Shown here one piece after another: positions 1-11,274 of a stretch of 64,000 nucleotides of DNA (position 1 is its first letter; every line of letters starts with the position of its first letter). The notes below the pieces were generated by a model. That model saw only the letters and a program-made list of their open reading frames with translations, did no database searches and was not told the DNA's origin. The stretch is taken from the NCBI RefSeq assembly GCF_963675165.1, contig NC_087380.1:1231803-1295802 (forward strand), written 5' to 3'. The stretch is from Halichondria panicea. Lineage: Eukaryota > Porifera > Demospongiae > Suberitida > Halichondriidae. Made by a program: the position numbers and the translations under genes.

Positions 1-1500
1 CACTGTGCTGGCCACTATGACCCCACCCTTATAGAGTCACTGTGGAGGGACATCATCGATAGTGGTGGGTGTGAAGTGGGTGGAGTTACTCGGAATTTTT
101 GTTACCCATTGTTAACAATTACCTAATTTTAATTAAGATCATCCTCTCTGAAATGCTAGGTCATAATTTAAACAACAACTCCAGTCCATCTGATTCGTGT
201 ATCTTTCTTATACTTTACCAACTACCGTACGGGTAGAAAATTTCGAGGTGTTTTTAATTTCGCGTTTTTCGTGGGTGGCTGCAGAACACGAAAATTAAAA
301 CCCGCGAAAGGCTTTGTTTACGCATGCGAGATAGTGACACACCCTAACTCCACGAAATTTACTACCCGCGAAATTTTCCAAATAAGACAGAATATTGAAT
401 TGCACGAAAATGTACACCCTCGAAATTTTCTACCCGTACGGTACCTCAATCAGCATAATATTTTCTCCCCTCCTCCAGTCCTGCGAGTTGGCCCACCCAC
501 TGCCCCGGCTCAGATGCAAGCTATCCGCACCAAACTCATGCAACTAGGCCCTCTCTACTCGGCCAGCGAGCGTTTCTTTCCCCTACGGTATCTGGTGGTC
601 AGTCTGGAGAAGCACGCCTGTCAGAGGGGGTGGGAGAGGGGATTCCCCCACCAGCTGCTACTGGAGATTGGAGTCTCACTCAAATCTCTGTTCCTAGTCT
701 ACGACGAAATGTACAAAGCAAAGGTGAGTGGGCATTGCTTATTGATTTCCTGCACATGTAGCTTAGTTACGTAAAACTTTGGCATTCAATACCAGACAGT
801 GTAATGTTGTATCATGGACCTTATCGTGTGTATGTGTGTGTTTCTACTACAGGACGCTTACTGGGCGTCTGTTGGCTCACCCCTCTATGTTCTGGTTGCC
901 ATGGCTTCTGTTGTGGACTCTTACCTGCAGAGGCCCTCTATGGTCACCATCTATGAGAAGTGTGTATAGTAGTGTGTTGCCGTGCCTGCATGTGTTGTTT
1001 GTATGTCAGGCGCCTGTACAGTGTTGCCCCCCTCCTCAACCTACCTATTATATCAGTAGTCTGTCTATCAGTAGTTTTATTGTCAAAAATAGGTAAGCAT
1101 AAATTGAGCAGTGTTAGTTTTAGGTGCATGGTGAGTCATTTGTGTGCTCTGTGCATCTGACCTTTGTTATAATTAGCTTCTTGATTGCCACCCTCTAGGT
1201 TGGCACGTGTAAAGCATTATTTATAACATTCATATTGTCTATAATTGCAATTGTTTGTCAGTATATATAGTGGTATGATTGATTGTTTATAATTATAATA
1301 TTAAATTTTACATAATGACTTTGTAGTGTCTGTTATGACCTCCTCCTCCCTGTAGACCCACCTTCACCGCCTCAGTACAGGACGCCCTCAATCGCTACCT
1401 GGTGGAGCTGGGCACTCTCAGCCCAAGCACTCCACACTATCGAGAAATATCCTCCAAACTTAGAGACCAACAAACTAGACTGCAGAGAATGACTCTTTAG
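1..1500 (+). CDS. NUP155: Nucleoporin Nup155, C-terminal exons (5' part outside window)
   Basis: Structural scaffold subunit of the nuclear pore inner ring. Four exons are visible: <1-64, 479-723, 853-959 and 1356-1500. All have GT donors and AG acceptors, and codon phases match at each join. The stop is TAG at 1498-1500. The joined frame gives an alpha-helical segment with motifs such as FPLRYLVVSLEKHA, LLEIGVSLKSLFLVYDEMYK and ALNRYLVELGTL. These match, from memory, the end of animal Nup155, where a LEIG...YD..YK..D block is followed by a YLVEL block and the terminal helix. The gene enters from the left edge, so only about the last 185 codons are here. It converges on CBE6, whose stop is 294 bp away. 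The first intron carries a TA-flanked MITE. Nup155 identity is confident. Confidence 0.88.
223..443. mobile_element. MITE, TA target site, CCGTA terminal inverted repeats
   Basis: A 221-bp element in the first visible NUP155 intron. The left end CCGTACGGGTAGAAAATTTC is mirrored at the right end, and both ends are flanked by TA. There is no coding capacity. It is related to the copies at 30831, 32292 and 52618, which share CCGTATAGCGGG-like ends and internal TTTCGAGG/TTTCGCGG motifs. The TA duplication suggests mobilisation by a Tc1/mariner-type transposase (inference). Confidence 0.8.
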
Positions 1501-1793
1501 TTAATATTCAATTAGTAAAATTATCTTTGTGTACTCTATTTGTTTATTTACATACTTGTAACTCTGCTGTACATGACATGTCTTGTTGATTTAATGTTGA
1601 AACTATATACAATGACAATATTAATTGTTAGAGAATTAAGACAGAAAACGAATTAATGTTAGAGAATTAAGACAGAAAAACGAATAATTAAATCAGGTAT
1701 AAGATCACAATAGACATTTTAGATAAAGTTTGTATATTATATTTAGTAAGTTTGCATGAGCTACTTCTCTGTGCGGTGGACTGTGAACTCTCG

Positions 1794-4400
1794 TCATCCC
1801 GCTCTTGAATGTCTACCCTTCCTCTTGTTTGTTTTCTTTGGCCTAGTTGATTCGGTGGGCAGGGTGGACTTGTCCTCATCACTGGAGCTTCTGCTCCTTG
1901 ACCTAGCTGATTCGGTGGGCAGGGTGGACTCGTCCTCATTACTGGAGCTTCTGCTCCTTGACCTAGCTGATTCGATGGGCAGGGTGGACTCGTCCTCATC
2001 ACTGGAGCTTCTCCTCCTTGACTTCCCTGACCTAGCTGATTCGATGGGCATGGTGGACTCGTCCTCATCACTGGAGCTTCTGCTCCTTGACTTCCCTGAC
2101 CTAGCTGATTCGGTGGGCAGGGTGGACTCGTCCTCATCACTGGAGCTTCTCCTCCTTGACTTCCCTGACCTAGCTGATTCGGTGGGCAGGGTGGACTCGT
2201 CCTCATCACTGGAGCTTCTGCTCCTTGACTTCCTTGACCTAGCTGATTCGGTGGGCAGGGTGGACTCGTCCTCATTACTGGAGCTTCTGCTCCTTGACCT
2301 AGCTGATTCGATGGGCAGGGTGGACTCGTCCTCATCACTGGAGCTTCTCCTCCTTGACTTCCCTGACCTAGCTGATTCGATGGGCATGGTGGACTCGTCC
2401 TCATCACTGGAGCTTCTGCTCCTTGACTTCCCTGACCTAGCTGATTCGGTGGGCAGGGTGGACTCGTCCTCATCACTGGAGCTTCTCCTCCTTGACTTCC
2501 CTGACCTAGCTGATTCGATGGGCATGGTGGACTCGTCCTCATCACTGGAGCTTCTGCTCCTTGACTTCCCTGACCTAGCTGATTCGGTGGGCAGGGTGGA
2601 CTCGTCCTCATCACTGGAGCTTCTGCTCCTTGACTTCCCTGACCTAGCTGATTCGGTGGGCAGGGTGGACTCGTCCTCATCACTGGAGCTTCTGCTCCTT
2701 GACTTCCCTGACCTAGCTGATTCGGTGGGCAGGGTGGACTCGTCCTCATCACTGGAGCTTCTGCTCCTTGACTTCCCTGACCTAGCTGATTCGGTGGGCA
2801 GGGTGGATAATTATAAGTAGTTGCCTTAAATGCAGCTATTGAGGATATAATAGCTAGGCGTGGAACACTGTGACTCATTAACATTAATAGCAGCCTAAGT
2901 AATTATGCTGTTGGGCACACACACCATCATTATCCTGAATGTTCACCATAGCATCAGTTATAGCACCCAATTGCAGTCCTAGTTGGCTCTCGTCCATTGA
3001 TAAAGACAGTGGAAAATACTCAACTCCTTCTAGAATCTGGTCCTCATTAACTTGGAATGAGAATGGGACCTCCTCATCTTCAGGTTGGAATTCTAATTCA
3101 GTCATACTTGAAGCCGAGAAATCGATCCCTGTCAAGCAAGTTGTATAAGTGCCACTAATAGCATACCGCATAGCTAGAAATTTCTGTGGCCCAAAAATTC
3201 TGTAAATAACTGTAAAACGACCTTCTGGGGATAATATTTATGCGAATTAAACTTTCAACTGTTAAATTAGGCGTGGTTAATAAGCATTTGCAGATAATAT
3301 TTCTGCATTTACTCATTAATTCATTCGCAGATAATATTTCTGCATTTACTCATTAATTCATTCGCATAATTTGTATCATTTTTGGGCCGCAGTAGTTGTA
3401 CGGTAGGTCATACAATTACTGTATAATTATAGCCGGTAATTTTCGTTGGTGAACATTGAACATTTTCGTACATACTATACCCAGTTACATACTAAATGTT
3501 CATAGGCCTACAGCTCAAAAACTGTGCCGTAAGACCTATTGTGCAGCAGATTAATGCTCTACATAATTATAGGAACAATTTGCACCATACAAATATCATC
3601 CGCTATACATTATAACACACCCATATCAGCTGAACCAGATGTAGCCATGACGAGGATTTTAAGCACCTGCTCAGACTTCACATTGCCGTCCTTCACGATA
3701 AACACGAGGTCGTCAACCAGCCCATTTTGTTCGATTGTTTCGTACACTGGTAGAGCAAATCCAATACTGATGGCTGCATGCACATGCAAAACACTGTCAC
3801 ATAAAACGTCTGGATACCTTTACACAGTCAAACTCACGATCATTATCTTTGATTATAACAAGAGCTAATCCACTCCTCTCAATTGTCATATCATCTCGAT
3901 TCTGCACCTCAATCAAAAGCCAGAAACCCTCATCCTTTTCGTTTACAACATCGTCAAAAAGAGATATTTCAACAGAGAAAACTGTTGTTCCAGTATCAAC
4001 TTTGAATGAGGGCAAGATAATTTCGGCCTTGTTGAACATGAAGTCCTCAACTATATACATACATAATTATAAGAATTATGAGTCTATCTATACGTACCCT
4101 CTGCTGGATCTGGGAGGGAATCCGGGGTATATTCAGAGGGCAGTTGGCCGGTGAATTCACTGAAGGTGATTGGCGTAACTGTTATACTGATGGCCCTTGC
4201 CCTCTGTCCAGTTATACTAACGTGGATTTCTCCAGCATCATTTTCACGAATAATTTTTTGCCTCTCATCAAATTGAATCATCACATGTCCTGCATACATA
4301 GAGAGATGGTATAAAAACTATATAGAGAGGAGTACATATTATAGTCACCTTCGTTGAAATGAAGGAGAAGTAGAGAGAGCAAAACAATATACATGGCCAT
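1794..4400 (-). CDS. CBE6: secreted two-Calx-beta protein with expanded Ser/Arg/Asp-rich repeat tail
   Basis: Six exons are predicted on the minus strand: 4349-4400, 4098-4289, 3838-4050, 3621-3773, 2925-3128 and 1794-2785. They sum to 1806 nt, or 601 aa. Residues 1-17 form a signal peptide (MAMYIVLLSLLLLHF). Residues 18-152 and 153-271 are two Calx-beta domains, each split over two exons and each ending in a DND-type calcium-binding motif. Unlike its paralogs it has no EGF exon: the second Calx-beta joins directly to a 330-residue tail of about 14 repeats of the type SARSGKSRSRSSSDEDESTL. The frame was chosen because it continues phase 1 from the Calx-beta exon at the acceptor CAG|CTAGG (2786-2787) and resembles the Ser-rich tails of CBE1-3. 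It is probably an extracellular matrix or adhesion protein. The tail acceptor is the least certain part. Confidence 0.72.
1851..2800. repeat. Minisatellite of 60- and 69-bp units encoding the CBE6 tail
   Basis: About 14 head-to-tail units, each containing GTCCTCATCACTGGAGCTTC (plus strand) or a one-base variant. Most units are 69 bp; some are 60 bp, lacking the 9 bp that encode GKS. All unit lengths are multiples of three. As a result several reading frames stay open across the array on both strands, which produces spurious long ORFs. Confidence 0.93.
3184..3392. mobile_element. Short inverted-repeat element in a CBE6 intron
   Basis: CTGTGGCCCAAAAAT at 3184-3198 is mirrored, with one mismatch, by ATTTTTGGGCCGCAG at 3378-3392. 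This gives a 209-bp MITE-like unit between the Calx-beta exons at 2925-3128 and 3621-3773. Inside it, a 37-bp sequence beginning CAGATAATATTTCTGCATTT is tandemly duplicated (about 3291-3364). There is no coding capacity. Confidence 0.65.
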
Positions 4401-4439
4401 CGCAACTATAGCTATAATAATGCAAATTACAAATTAAGT

Positions 4440-4448
4440 CTTTATATA
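4440..4448 (-). promoter_or_regulatory. Predicted TATA box of CBE6
   Basis: TATATAAAG on the minus strand, 40 bp upstream of the CBE6 ATG. The same motif stands at a similar distance before the ATG of CBE2, CBE3 and CBE4. That spacing implies a very short 5' UTR. Confidence 0.55.
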
Positions 4449-5874
4449 CCAGCTATAAAAAAAATTATATACTGTTACATAATTTCTGAGATTGTTAGCC
4501 AGAAATCTCTGAGTACCTTCAACGCCCTTACCAAAATATAGAAATATACCCAAGCCAAGTATAAGTGCACATCAGCCTTTACTCTTCTTGCTCCAGACAT
4601 CATGACTCTTGCTGAGTGGAACATTTCTTGGCAGACAATAATACCAGCCAGCCAAACACCCATCGACACTCCATGTTATACATGCCATGTTATACATGCA
4701 AGCTCATGCACAGTGGCATGTAGATCTACTACTTATTTGCATAACCATGAATATCAGTGCCAAATTTCATAAGTACTGAAGCAATGTTGCTAAGTGCACA
4801 GAGATCATGGTATGCATAGTCTCAAACAAACAAACTAGCTATGCTTGGTTTCTGCATGCAGCATGTCTTGAAACTATGACATTGGGGGGAACTGAATATC
4901 ATAATTTATGGCCTGAAGTAAGATCTAGACTTAATAAGTTTTATACCACAGAATTAGTGCGTAAACGGTCAGTCTGTAGATCTATTAATAGTATGGCTAA
5001 GAGTGCAATATGGGATTAATAGCACGAGTAACAAGCAATGGCTAATTGCACGAGGTGTAGCCGAGTGCTATTAACCTTGCCAGTGCTTGTTATGAGTGCT
5101 ATGTATTAGTTATTGCCCAGCCAGAGTGCAACATGCCATATATTGCACGAGGGCGCCTGCTTGTTGCCCAATGACGTTAAACTCGTCTGACTGGTCATAT
5201 AAATCGTAATAAAAGACATGTGTTTTCAAGGAATTTAGTGTATTTATTAGTTTTGCTGAATTCCATAGTAAATTTGTAGGTTTTCTTCCCACTAAAAGTA
5301 GTAGCCTATAAAAGGGACCATTGGGTGGGTTGGTGGGGCATAAGTCCCAAATATGCTCAGCCCAAGCACTCCGCAATATCGAAATATCCTCCAAACTTAG
5401 AGATCAACCACCTAGATTTACAGCTCGTAAATAATCCTTGTGTACTTCATTTGATATACGTACTTGTAAATGGCCAGGTAAATGAAATGAGACATAGATC
5501 TTAATGATAACTCGAGACTAAGTGCTTGGGCTGCACTTCAGCACTCATTCACTACTCACTCCCCTCCAGACATTATGACTCTTGCTGAGAGGACAGTTCA
5601 ATCCAACCACCCACCATGCAGCATTCAGTGAGGATGCCTATTGTAATTCTGAGTGCCAAGTACAGAGATCATGTTGCATTTATTTGCAATTGTCAAACAA
5701 ACACTATATACCACATATAGATATAATTACAGCTATACTTGGCTTCTGCATGCATGCATGTCTCGAAACTATATATGACATTCGACTTATCATAAACTAA
5801 GGTATATATTAAACACATGCAGCATAAGTTTTGCAAAGTCAGTGCATGCACATGCACAATTGGTGCAGTAATTG
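4449..5874. other. Spacer between CBE6 and CBE5
   Basis: No gene seen apart from a decayed NUP155 fragment at 5354-5470. Parts match the upstream blocks of CBE4 and CBE2: a CCAGACATCATGACTCTTGC motif near 4595-4615 (CCAGACATTATGACTCTTGC near 5570), plus a GCATGCATG-rich stretch. Bases 5040-5160 hold low-complexity GCACGAG/GTGCTATTAA motifs of unknown origin. Confidence 0.6.
5354..5470 (+). pseudogene. Relic of the NUP155 last exon and 3' flank
   Basis: About 117 bp closely resembling the end of NUP155 near 1415-1560. Shared strings include CTCAGCCCAAGCACTCC, GAAATATCCTCCAAACTTAG and TTGTGTACT. It lies just past the 3' end of CBE5 in the same tail-to-tail geometry as NUP155 and CBE6, so the ancestral duplicated block apparently included the NUP155 end. 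There is no open reading frame. Confidence 0.78.
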
Positions 5875-8800
5875 TCAGTCTGTATAGTTAACTAGAACTA
5901 TACTTGAACCACTTCTACTGGATGAAGAACGTGAACGTGAACTTGAACTGCTTGAACTACTGGATGAAGAACTTGAGCTTGAACTACTTGAACTACTTGT
6001 ACTGGTGGACTCTGAACTCTCGTCATTCTGATCTCTGTTCCCACGTCCATTCCTCCATGTTGACCTTGTTGACCTTGTTAACTCTGTTGACTCTGTTGAC
6101 TCGTCTTCATCATTTGCATCATTGGCACCCTTCCTCTTCTTGCTCTTTCTTGACTTCAAACTACTTCTGCTACAAGGGATGGCCTCATCTGTAGAAATAC
6201 ACACACATCACTCAATCATTTACACAGACCTATATAAAGATTATAATGACAGGCTACAACACTCACCTCGAACACATTGGTAGCTACCAGGAGTGTTGAC
6301 ACATTGCCTCTGTGAGCCACATATAGTTGGGTAGGCAACACATTCATTTTTGTCTGTTGTGAGAAAACGTAGTAACTTGTATGCTATAATTATATTGGTG
6401 GGTCTTTACCTTCACACTCAAATCTCGAACTCCCTCTTCTGAAGCCTGTGTTACATCGACACAAGTAAGTACCCAGAGTGTTGAGACAGGTAGAGTCATC
6501 ACCACACTCGTCCGTCCCAGCTGTACACTCGTCGATATCTGTGTGTGTGTGTGCGTGTGTCTACATTATAGCTAGCAGAAACATAGAAGCTACAGTGCCT
6601 GTAACCTAGGGAGTAGAATACCACATTTTGGTACATAAATGTGAATATCTTGATCTTAAAACATTTCTAAGAAATTTTGATGATACCAAACTGTAGGTGA
6701 ATGCTTGAGCTTCAACACATTCAAAAATGTTTCCATGGTAACCTAAGGTGGTGGGTATGTGGTTGCTTTTACAACAGCAACAAATTATTATAGTGAGCAA
6801 AAGCTTAGGGAGGAAAAACACCAACCGTTGTCGGCTAAGGTCTGGAACTCTGACATTAACATCAGTGGATAGTTGAGCTAACATATGCATGAATTAAAAT
6901 CGGTTACATAAGTACACACGCTGTTTTGTACTCCATTATGTGTGTTTTTGGGTGCCTTTTCGCTTAGGGAGAGATTTCAAGTAAATTTTTCGGCTAAGGT
7001 CTAATTTTTTTACACATGTAATTTTTAATAAATTGTCTATCTTTTGGTAGAAGCAATTTTTCTAGAAACATTTTACTTCCAGAGATAATTGATGTTACAT
7101 ACATTTTTTACAATCATCCCCGTTTTCACCTAAATGATTTTCCACTATAACAATGTTTTAGAGAAATATTTTTGAATATGTTTGTAGCTTATTCATTCAC
7201 CTACACAATGGTATCAGCATTATTTCTTAGAAATGTTCCAAACTCAAGATACACTTAAGTACAAATGTTGTATTCTACTCCCTAGGTTACAGGCACTGTG
7301 TAGAGAATAATTCCTAGAAAGCATATAAGGTCCTCTTAATATCGCTGATTGCACATAATTATTGTGAATAATAGGGCACAGCTATATATAATAGACGTAT
7401 AGGATTGATATAGTATAGTCGGACATACCAGGACATGTTTGTCCATCTCCCGAGAAACCATCGTTGCAGATACAGGTGGTACCAAAGGGCCCGTTTTGAC
7501 AAGAGGCCCGGTCACCGCAGTCACTGTCCACCATACACTCTCCAGGGGAGGAGGTGGGGGCGGAGGTTGTGGGGGCAGGGGTGGTGGGAGGTTCTAGAAC
7601 ATAGGGAAATAAAATAATCACAACAGATAATGACAAGGAAGGAGATGCAACAGTATGCATGATAGTGACAGTAAATGGTTGGTCTTACCTTCACAGATTC
7701 TTCCATCTCCAATTAACCCAGGGAGTCAAGAGCAGGTGAAACTGCCAGGTAGGTTGCTACACTCGGCAGTAGAGGAGCAATCGTTCAGTATATCCAATAA
7801 GCACTCGTTAATGTCTAGAAAACAAGATACAGTGTATTAGTATGTGTTTATACAATCAGAGTTGCCCCCACACTCGTCCGTCCCAGCTGTACACTCGTCA
7901 ATATCTGCCATTAATCATACACTACTCATATCAGTTATACAACACGTACAGTACATACCAGTACATGTTTGACCATCTCCAGAGAAACCATTGTTACAGA
8001 TACAGGTTCTATTTTGACAGGAGGCCCGGTCACCACAGTCACTGTCTCGAGAGCACATTTCCTCATCTGAAGTTGTACCAAAACAATTTTGAACGGCTAT
8101 TGAGTATTAGAATGCAGCTATTGAGGATATTATAGCTAGACTATAATTATAGGCGTGGACAACATGAAAATAGCAGCCTATAATTATAAGTCTAAGATTT
8201 GGCATAGTATTGCAGTAAATGTTATACAAATGACAATGTTTACTGCCGGTAATGGTAATCGCACTGTATATACTATACACTTAGTTTTGGATCATCACAC
8301 TCATTAATATCTGCAAGAGGTTGGTTTTGGGAAGCATTAATTGTCGGGTACACAAAGTTACCATCATTATCCTGAATGTTCACCATAGCATCAGATATAG
8401 CACTCAATTGCAGTCCTGGCTGGATCTCATCCATTAATAAAAACAGTGGAAAATACTCAACTCCTTCTGTAATATTATCCTCATTAACTTGGAATGGGAA
8501 TGACATTGCCACATCTTCAGGTTGAAACACTATCTCTATCATAGTTTGTGCCGAGAAGTCATCCCCTATAAATTGAATGCCACTATAATATAGTATAGGT
8601 CAATTATACCTATATATAGGCGGGTATACTTTTCGCCGTTGGTGCAAGTTTTCGTATCAGTAAACTATTCTGTATATACAGCTCAAAATTGTGACGTAGG
8701 ACCTATTGCCCATGCATGACTAATGCTCTAAATACGAAAAAATAAGCACCATACGAAAACAACGTATCTGCTACTGCATGTCGCATGCACAGAAGATAAG

Positions 8801-9537
8801 CAGGCCTGTCTCCATAATAATTATGATACGGTATATAACTCACCCATATCAACTGAGCCAGATGCAGTCAGGACAATGACTTTAAGCATCTGCTCAGACT
8901 TCACATTGCCGTCCTTCATGATAAACACGAGGTCGTCAACCAGCCCATTTTGTTCCATTGTTTCGTACACTGGTAGAGAAAATCCAATACTGATGGCTGC
9001 ACACCAAAAACACCATGACATAAAACGTCTGAATACCTTTACACAGTCAAACTCACGATCATTATCTTCGATTATAACAAGAGCTAATCCACTCCTCTCA
9101 AATTCAATTGTCATCTCATCTTCATTCTGTACTTCAATCAAAAGCCAGAAACCCTCATTCCTTTCGTTTACATCATCGTCAATTAGAGATGATATGTCAA
9201 CAGTGAAAACTCCATCATTGAATGTTGGGATAATAGCATCGTGGTTGAAGTCCTCAACTATGCATGAATTATAGCAAGAGTTCATTATGAACTCTTGATT
9301 ATAGAAAACACAATAATAAATTAGAATTGTGAGTCTACCTATACGTACCCTCTGCTGGATCTGGGAGGGATTCCGAATATTCAGAGGGCAGTTGGCCGGT
9401 GAATTCACTGAAGGTAATTGGTCTAACTGTAAATCTGATGACCCTTGCCCTCTGTCCAGTTATCCTAACATGGATTTCTCCAACATCATTTTCACGAATG
9501 GTTGTATTCCTCTCATCAAATTGAATCGTTACACGTC
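5875..9537 (-). pseudogene. CBE5: 5'-truncated chimeric Calx-beta/EGF pseudogene
   Basis: Recognisable exons are 9349-9537, 9057-9257, 8844-8996 and 8362-8565 (two Calx-beta domains). A truncated EGF exon follows from 8310. Further EGF exons are 7959-8066, 7904 (broken), 7689-7814, 7429-7593, 6410-6538 and 6267-6353. The Ser-rich tail is 5875-6188 (about 104 codons, intact, with a run of about 20 Ser). The signal-peptide exon is missing: homology to the paralogs stops at about 9549. The EGF exon at 7689-7814 has TGA (7726-7728) where CBE1 has a Cys codon. The exon beginning at 7904 loses homology near 7845, where CBE2-type sequence jumps to CBE1-type intron. A 708-bp transposon sits in one intron. 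The 3' half alone could still be transcribed, but no complete product is possible. Confidence 0.75.
6591..7298. mobile_element. 708-bp non-autonomous DNA transposon in a CBE5 intron
   Basis: The ends CAGTGCCTGTAACCTAGGGA and its reverse complement form near-perfect inverted repeats of about 38 bp. CBE1 retains the empty site near 22585 (GAAGCTATAGAAAAGAATTCC). No transposase frame is seen. Target-site duplication, if any, is only 2-3 bp, so the superfamily is uncertain. Confidence 0.85.
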
Positions 9538-9809
9538 CTGCATACATACGTTCAATAAGATTAAATACTGTATTAATTGTTTAACAAGATAAAATACGGT
9601 ATTAATTGGAGGAATAAAGAAAGAAATAGAGGTTTCTTAACTGTACGCCCATTTCTTTCTTTGCTGCCTCATTTCGTCTATTCTTTTTTGCCTACCTTCT
9701 ATTTATGCACAACAATGACAACAGTAAGAAAAAGTAAGGCCTGGGAACGAGGCTACAGCCAGCACTGGCTGGTATACGTATACGGAATAGCGAGTGGCCG
9801 TACTAGCTT

Positions 9810-10003
9810 CGAGACCAGCCGTTTGTTATCTGAAAGAATGCAACTCGTCTAGCTGAGTCAGCGTTTTACAGCATCATAATGATATTCATGGGTAATACAC
9901 CTTGTGCGGGCAATTGTCGGTCCAGAAATTCCTGGACCAATTAGACAAGTTGTACATTGGAACTTGACCAGGCGTTCTTTCAGATAACGAACGGCTGATC
10001 TCG
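9810..10003. repeat. Fold-back repeat
   Basis: CGAGACCAGCCGTTTGTTAT continuing to 9841 is mirrored by about 32 bp ending at 10003, with roughly three mismatches. The arms are separated by about 130 bp. It is probably a degraded MITE. Confidence 0.6.
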
Positions 10004-10329
10004 ATCGAGGCTATGGCTGTACTTCAGGGTGAGTTTTGTGCAGTAGCTATCATTCCGTGCCAAGCCAAATGGCCGGTATATCGAGGTGGCCATACTTCAG
10101 AAAGCTGGAATAGCGAGAGTCTACTGTATCGCAAAGGGTCAAATTTTCTGCTGATTTGGCTCATTCCCAAAGGGTTTTTTTCACCCGCAAAATATTCGGT
10201 ATTATCAGGACTAGGAGTGCATGAATAGGAGTAAGCAACTACATGTACACATAAAATCGTTATTATCTCACTACGTCACAAACACTAGTAGACTAAGTAG
10301 TAATGTAAACTGTGGTTACCTTGTGTACA

Positions 10330-10580
10330 CATGACCATGTCAACTATCCCATTTTGTTTGATTGTTTCGACACTGGTAGAGCAAATCCAATACTGATGGC
10401 TGCATGCACATAATTATAAAGAACAAAAACACCATGACATATTATACATGCACAGTCAAACTCACCTGGATTATAACAAGAGCTAATCCGCTTCTCTCAA
10501 TTGTCACATCATCTCGATTCTGCACCTCAATCAAAAGCTAGAAACCCTCATCCTACATCATCGTCAATAATTAGAGATGA
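10330..10580 (-). pseudogene. Relic Calx-beta exon fragments of a lost CBE copy
   Basis: 10335-10405 matches part of the third Calx-beta exon of the paralogs (plus-strand GCAAATCCAATACTGATGGC). 10460-10575 matches part of the preceding exon, around AACAAGAGCTAATCCGCTTC and AAACCCTCATCCT. Internal deletions and frame breaks mean no product. It is evidence for a further ancient copy in the array. Confidence 0.72.
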
Positions 10581-11274
10581 TAAAACACCCTCATAACAAG
10601 ATAAGCAATGATCACCGACCTCACTGGCAGAAAATACACCCTCATAAGATTAGCAAGCACCATCACTGGCAGAAAGTATAATTAGAAAGCAACATCACTG
10701 GCAGAAAGTACACCTTCATTATATTAGCAAGCACCCTCACTGGCACCCTCATAAGATTAAAAAGCACCCTCAATGTATGAAAACACACCCTCATTGAAAT
10801 ATTGCAATCACCTTAATTTTGACACTAATATCACACCATATAGAATGCAGGCCTCATGAACATGGTAGTTAGTTCAATACTGTTAAGCTTTAAATACTAC
10901 ACACAATTTTTGAATTTTATTGCGTGCGTACCAAATTTTGTCAAGATACATCATCATATCAATTCGAGGAAGTAGAATAGTGCCTGGGGAAAGTAATTAT
11001 TACTGGACATCACCTAGGATACTGAGTGAATCAGTAAATAATAACATTTAATTATACCTCTTCTAATATTTTTGAGTGAAAGCAAAACAACGGCGAGAGG
11101 CATTAGCACAGCGCAGTTTACACCACTCGTATTATTTGGTTCTACAATGCAGCTTGAACACGTTAAACACAGCATAAGTTTGTACAAATTTAAGTCCGTG
11201 CACAATTGGTGCAGTAAATTGTCAGTCTGTATTATAAAGTTAACTGAAACTACTTGAACTCCTTCTACTGGGTT

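Larger units (their letters stand above)
9550..11274. other. Spacer between CBE5 and CBE4 with decayed gene pieces and repeats
   Basis: No intact gene. It holds an inverted repeat at 9810-10003, decayed Calx-beta exon fragments at 10330-10580, a degenerate tandem-repeat tract at about 10588-10810 with recurring CACTGGCAGAAA and ACCCTCAT motifs, and AT-rich sequence to 11274. Confidence 0.6.

Noticed and set aside
1794-2785. SR-type splicing factor suggested by the RS-rich tail
   Set aside because: No RNA-recognition motif. The tail follows a signal peptide and Calx-beta domains, so the protein is probably secreted.
1756-2820. 354-codon plus-strand ORF (SSLELLLLD repeats)
   Set aside because: Shadow of the 60/69-bp minisatellite, whose unit length keeps frames open on both strands. 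It has no splice context, while the minus frame connects to Calx-beta exons in phase.
1688-2884. 398-codon minus-strand ORF rich in Pro/Gly/Cys (collagen-like look)
   Set aside because: Same minisatellite in another frame. Reaching it needs a different acceptor, and it would not resemble the Ser-rich tails of the paralogs.
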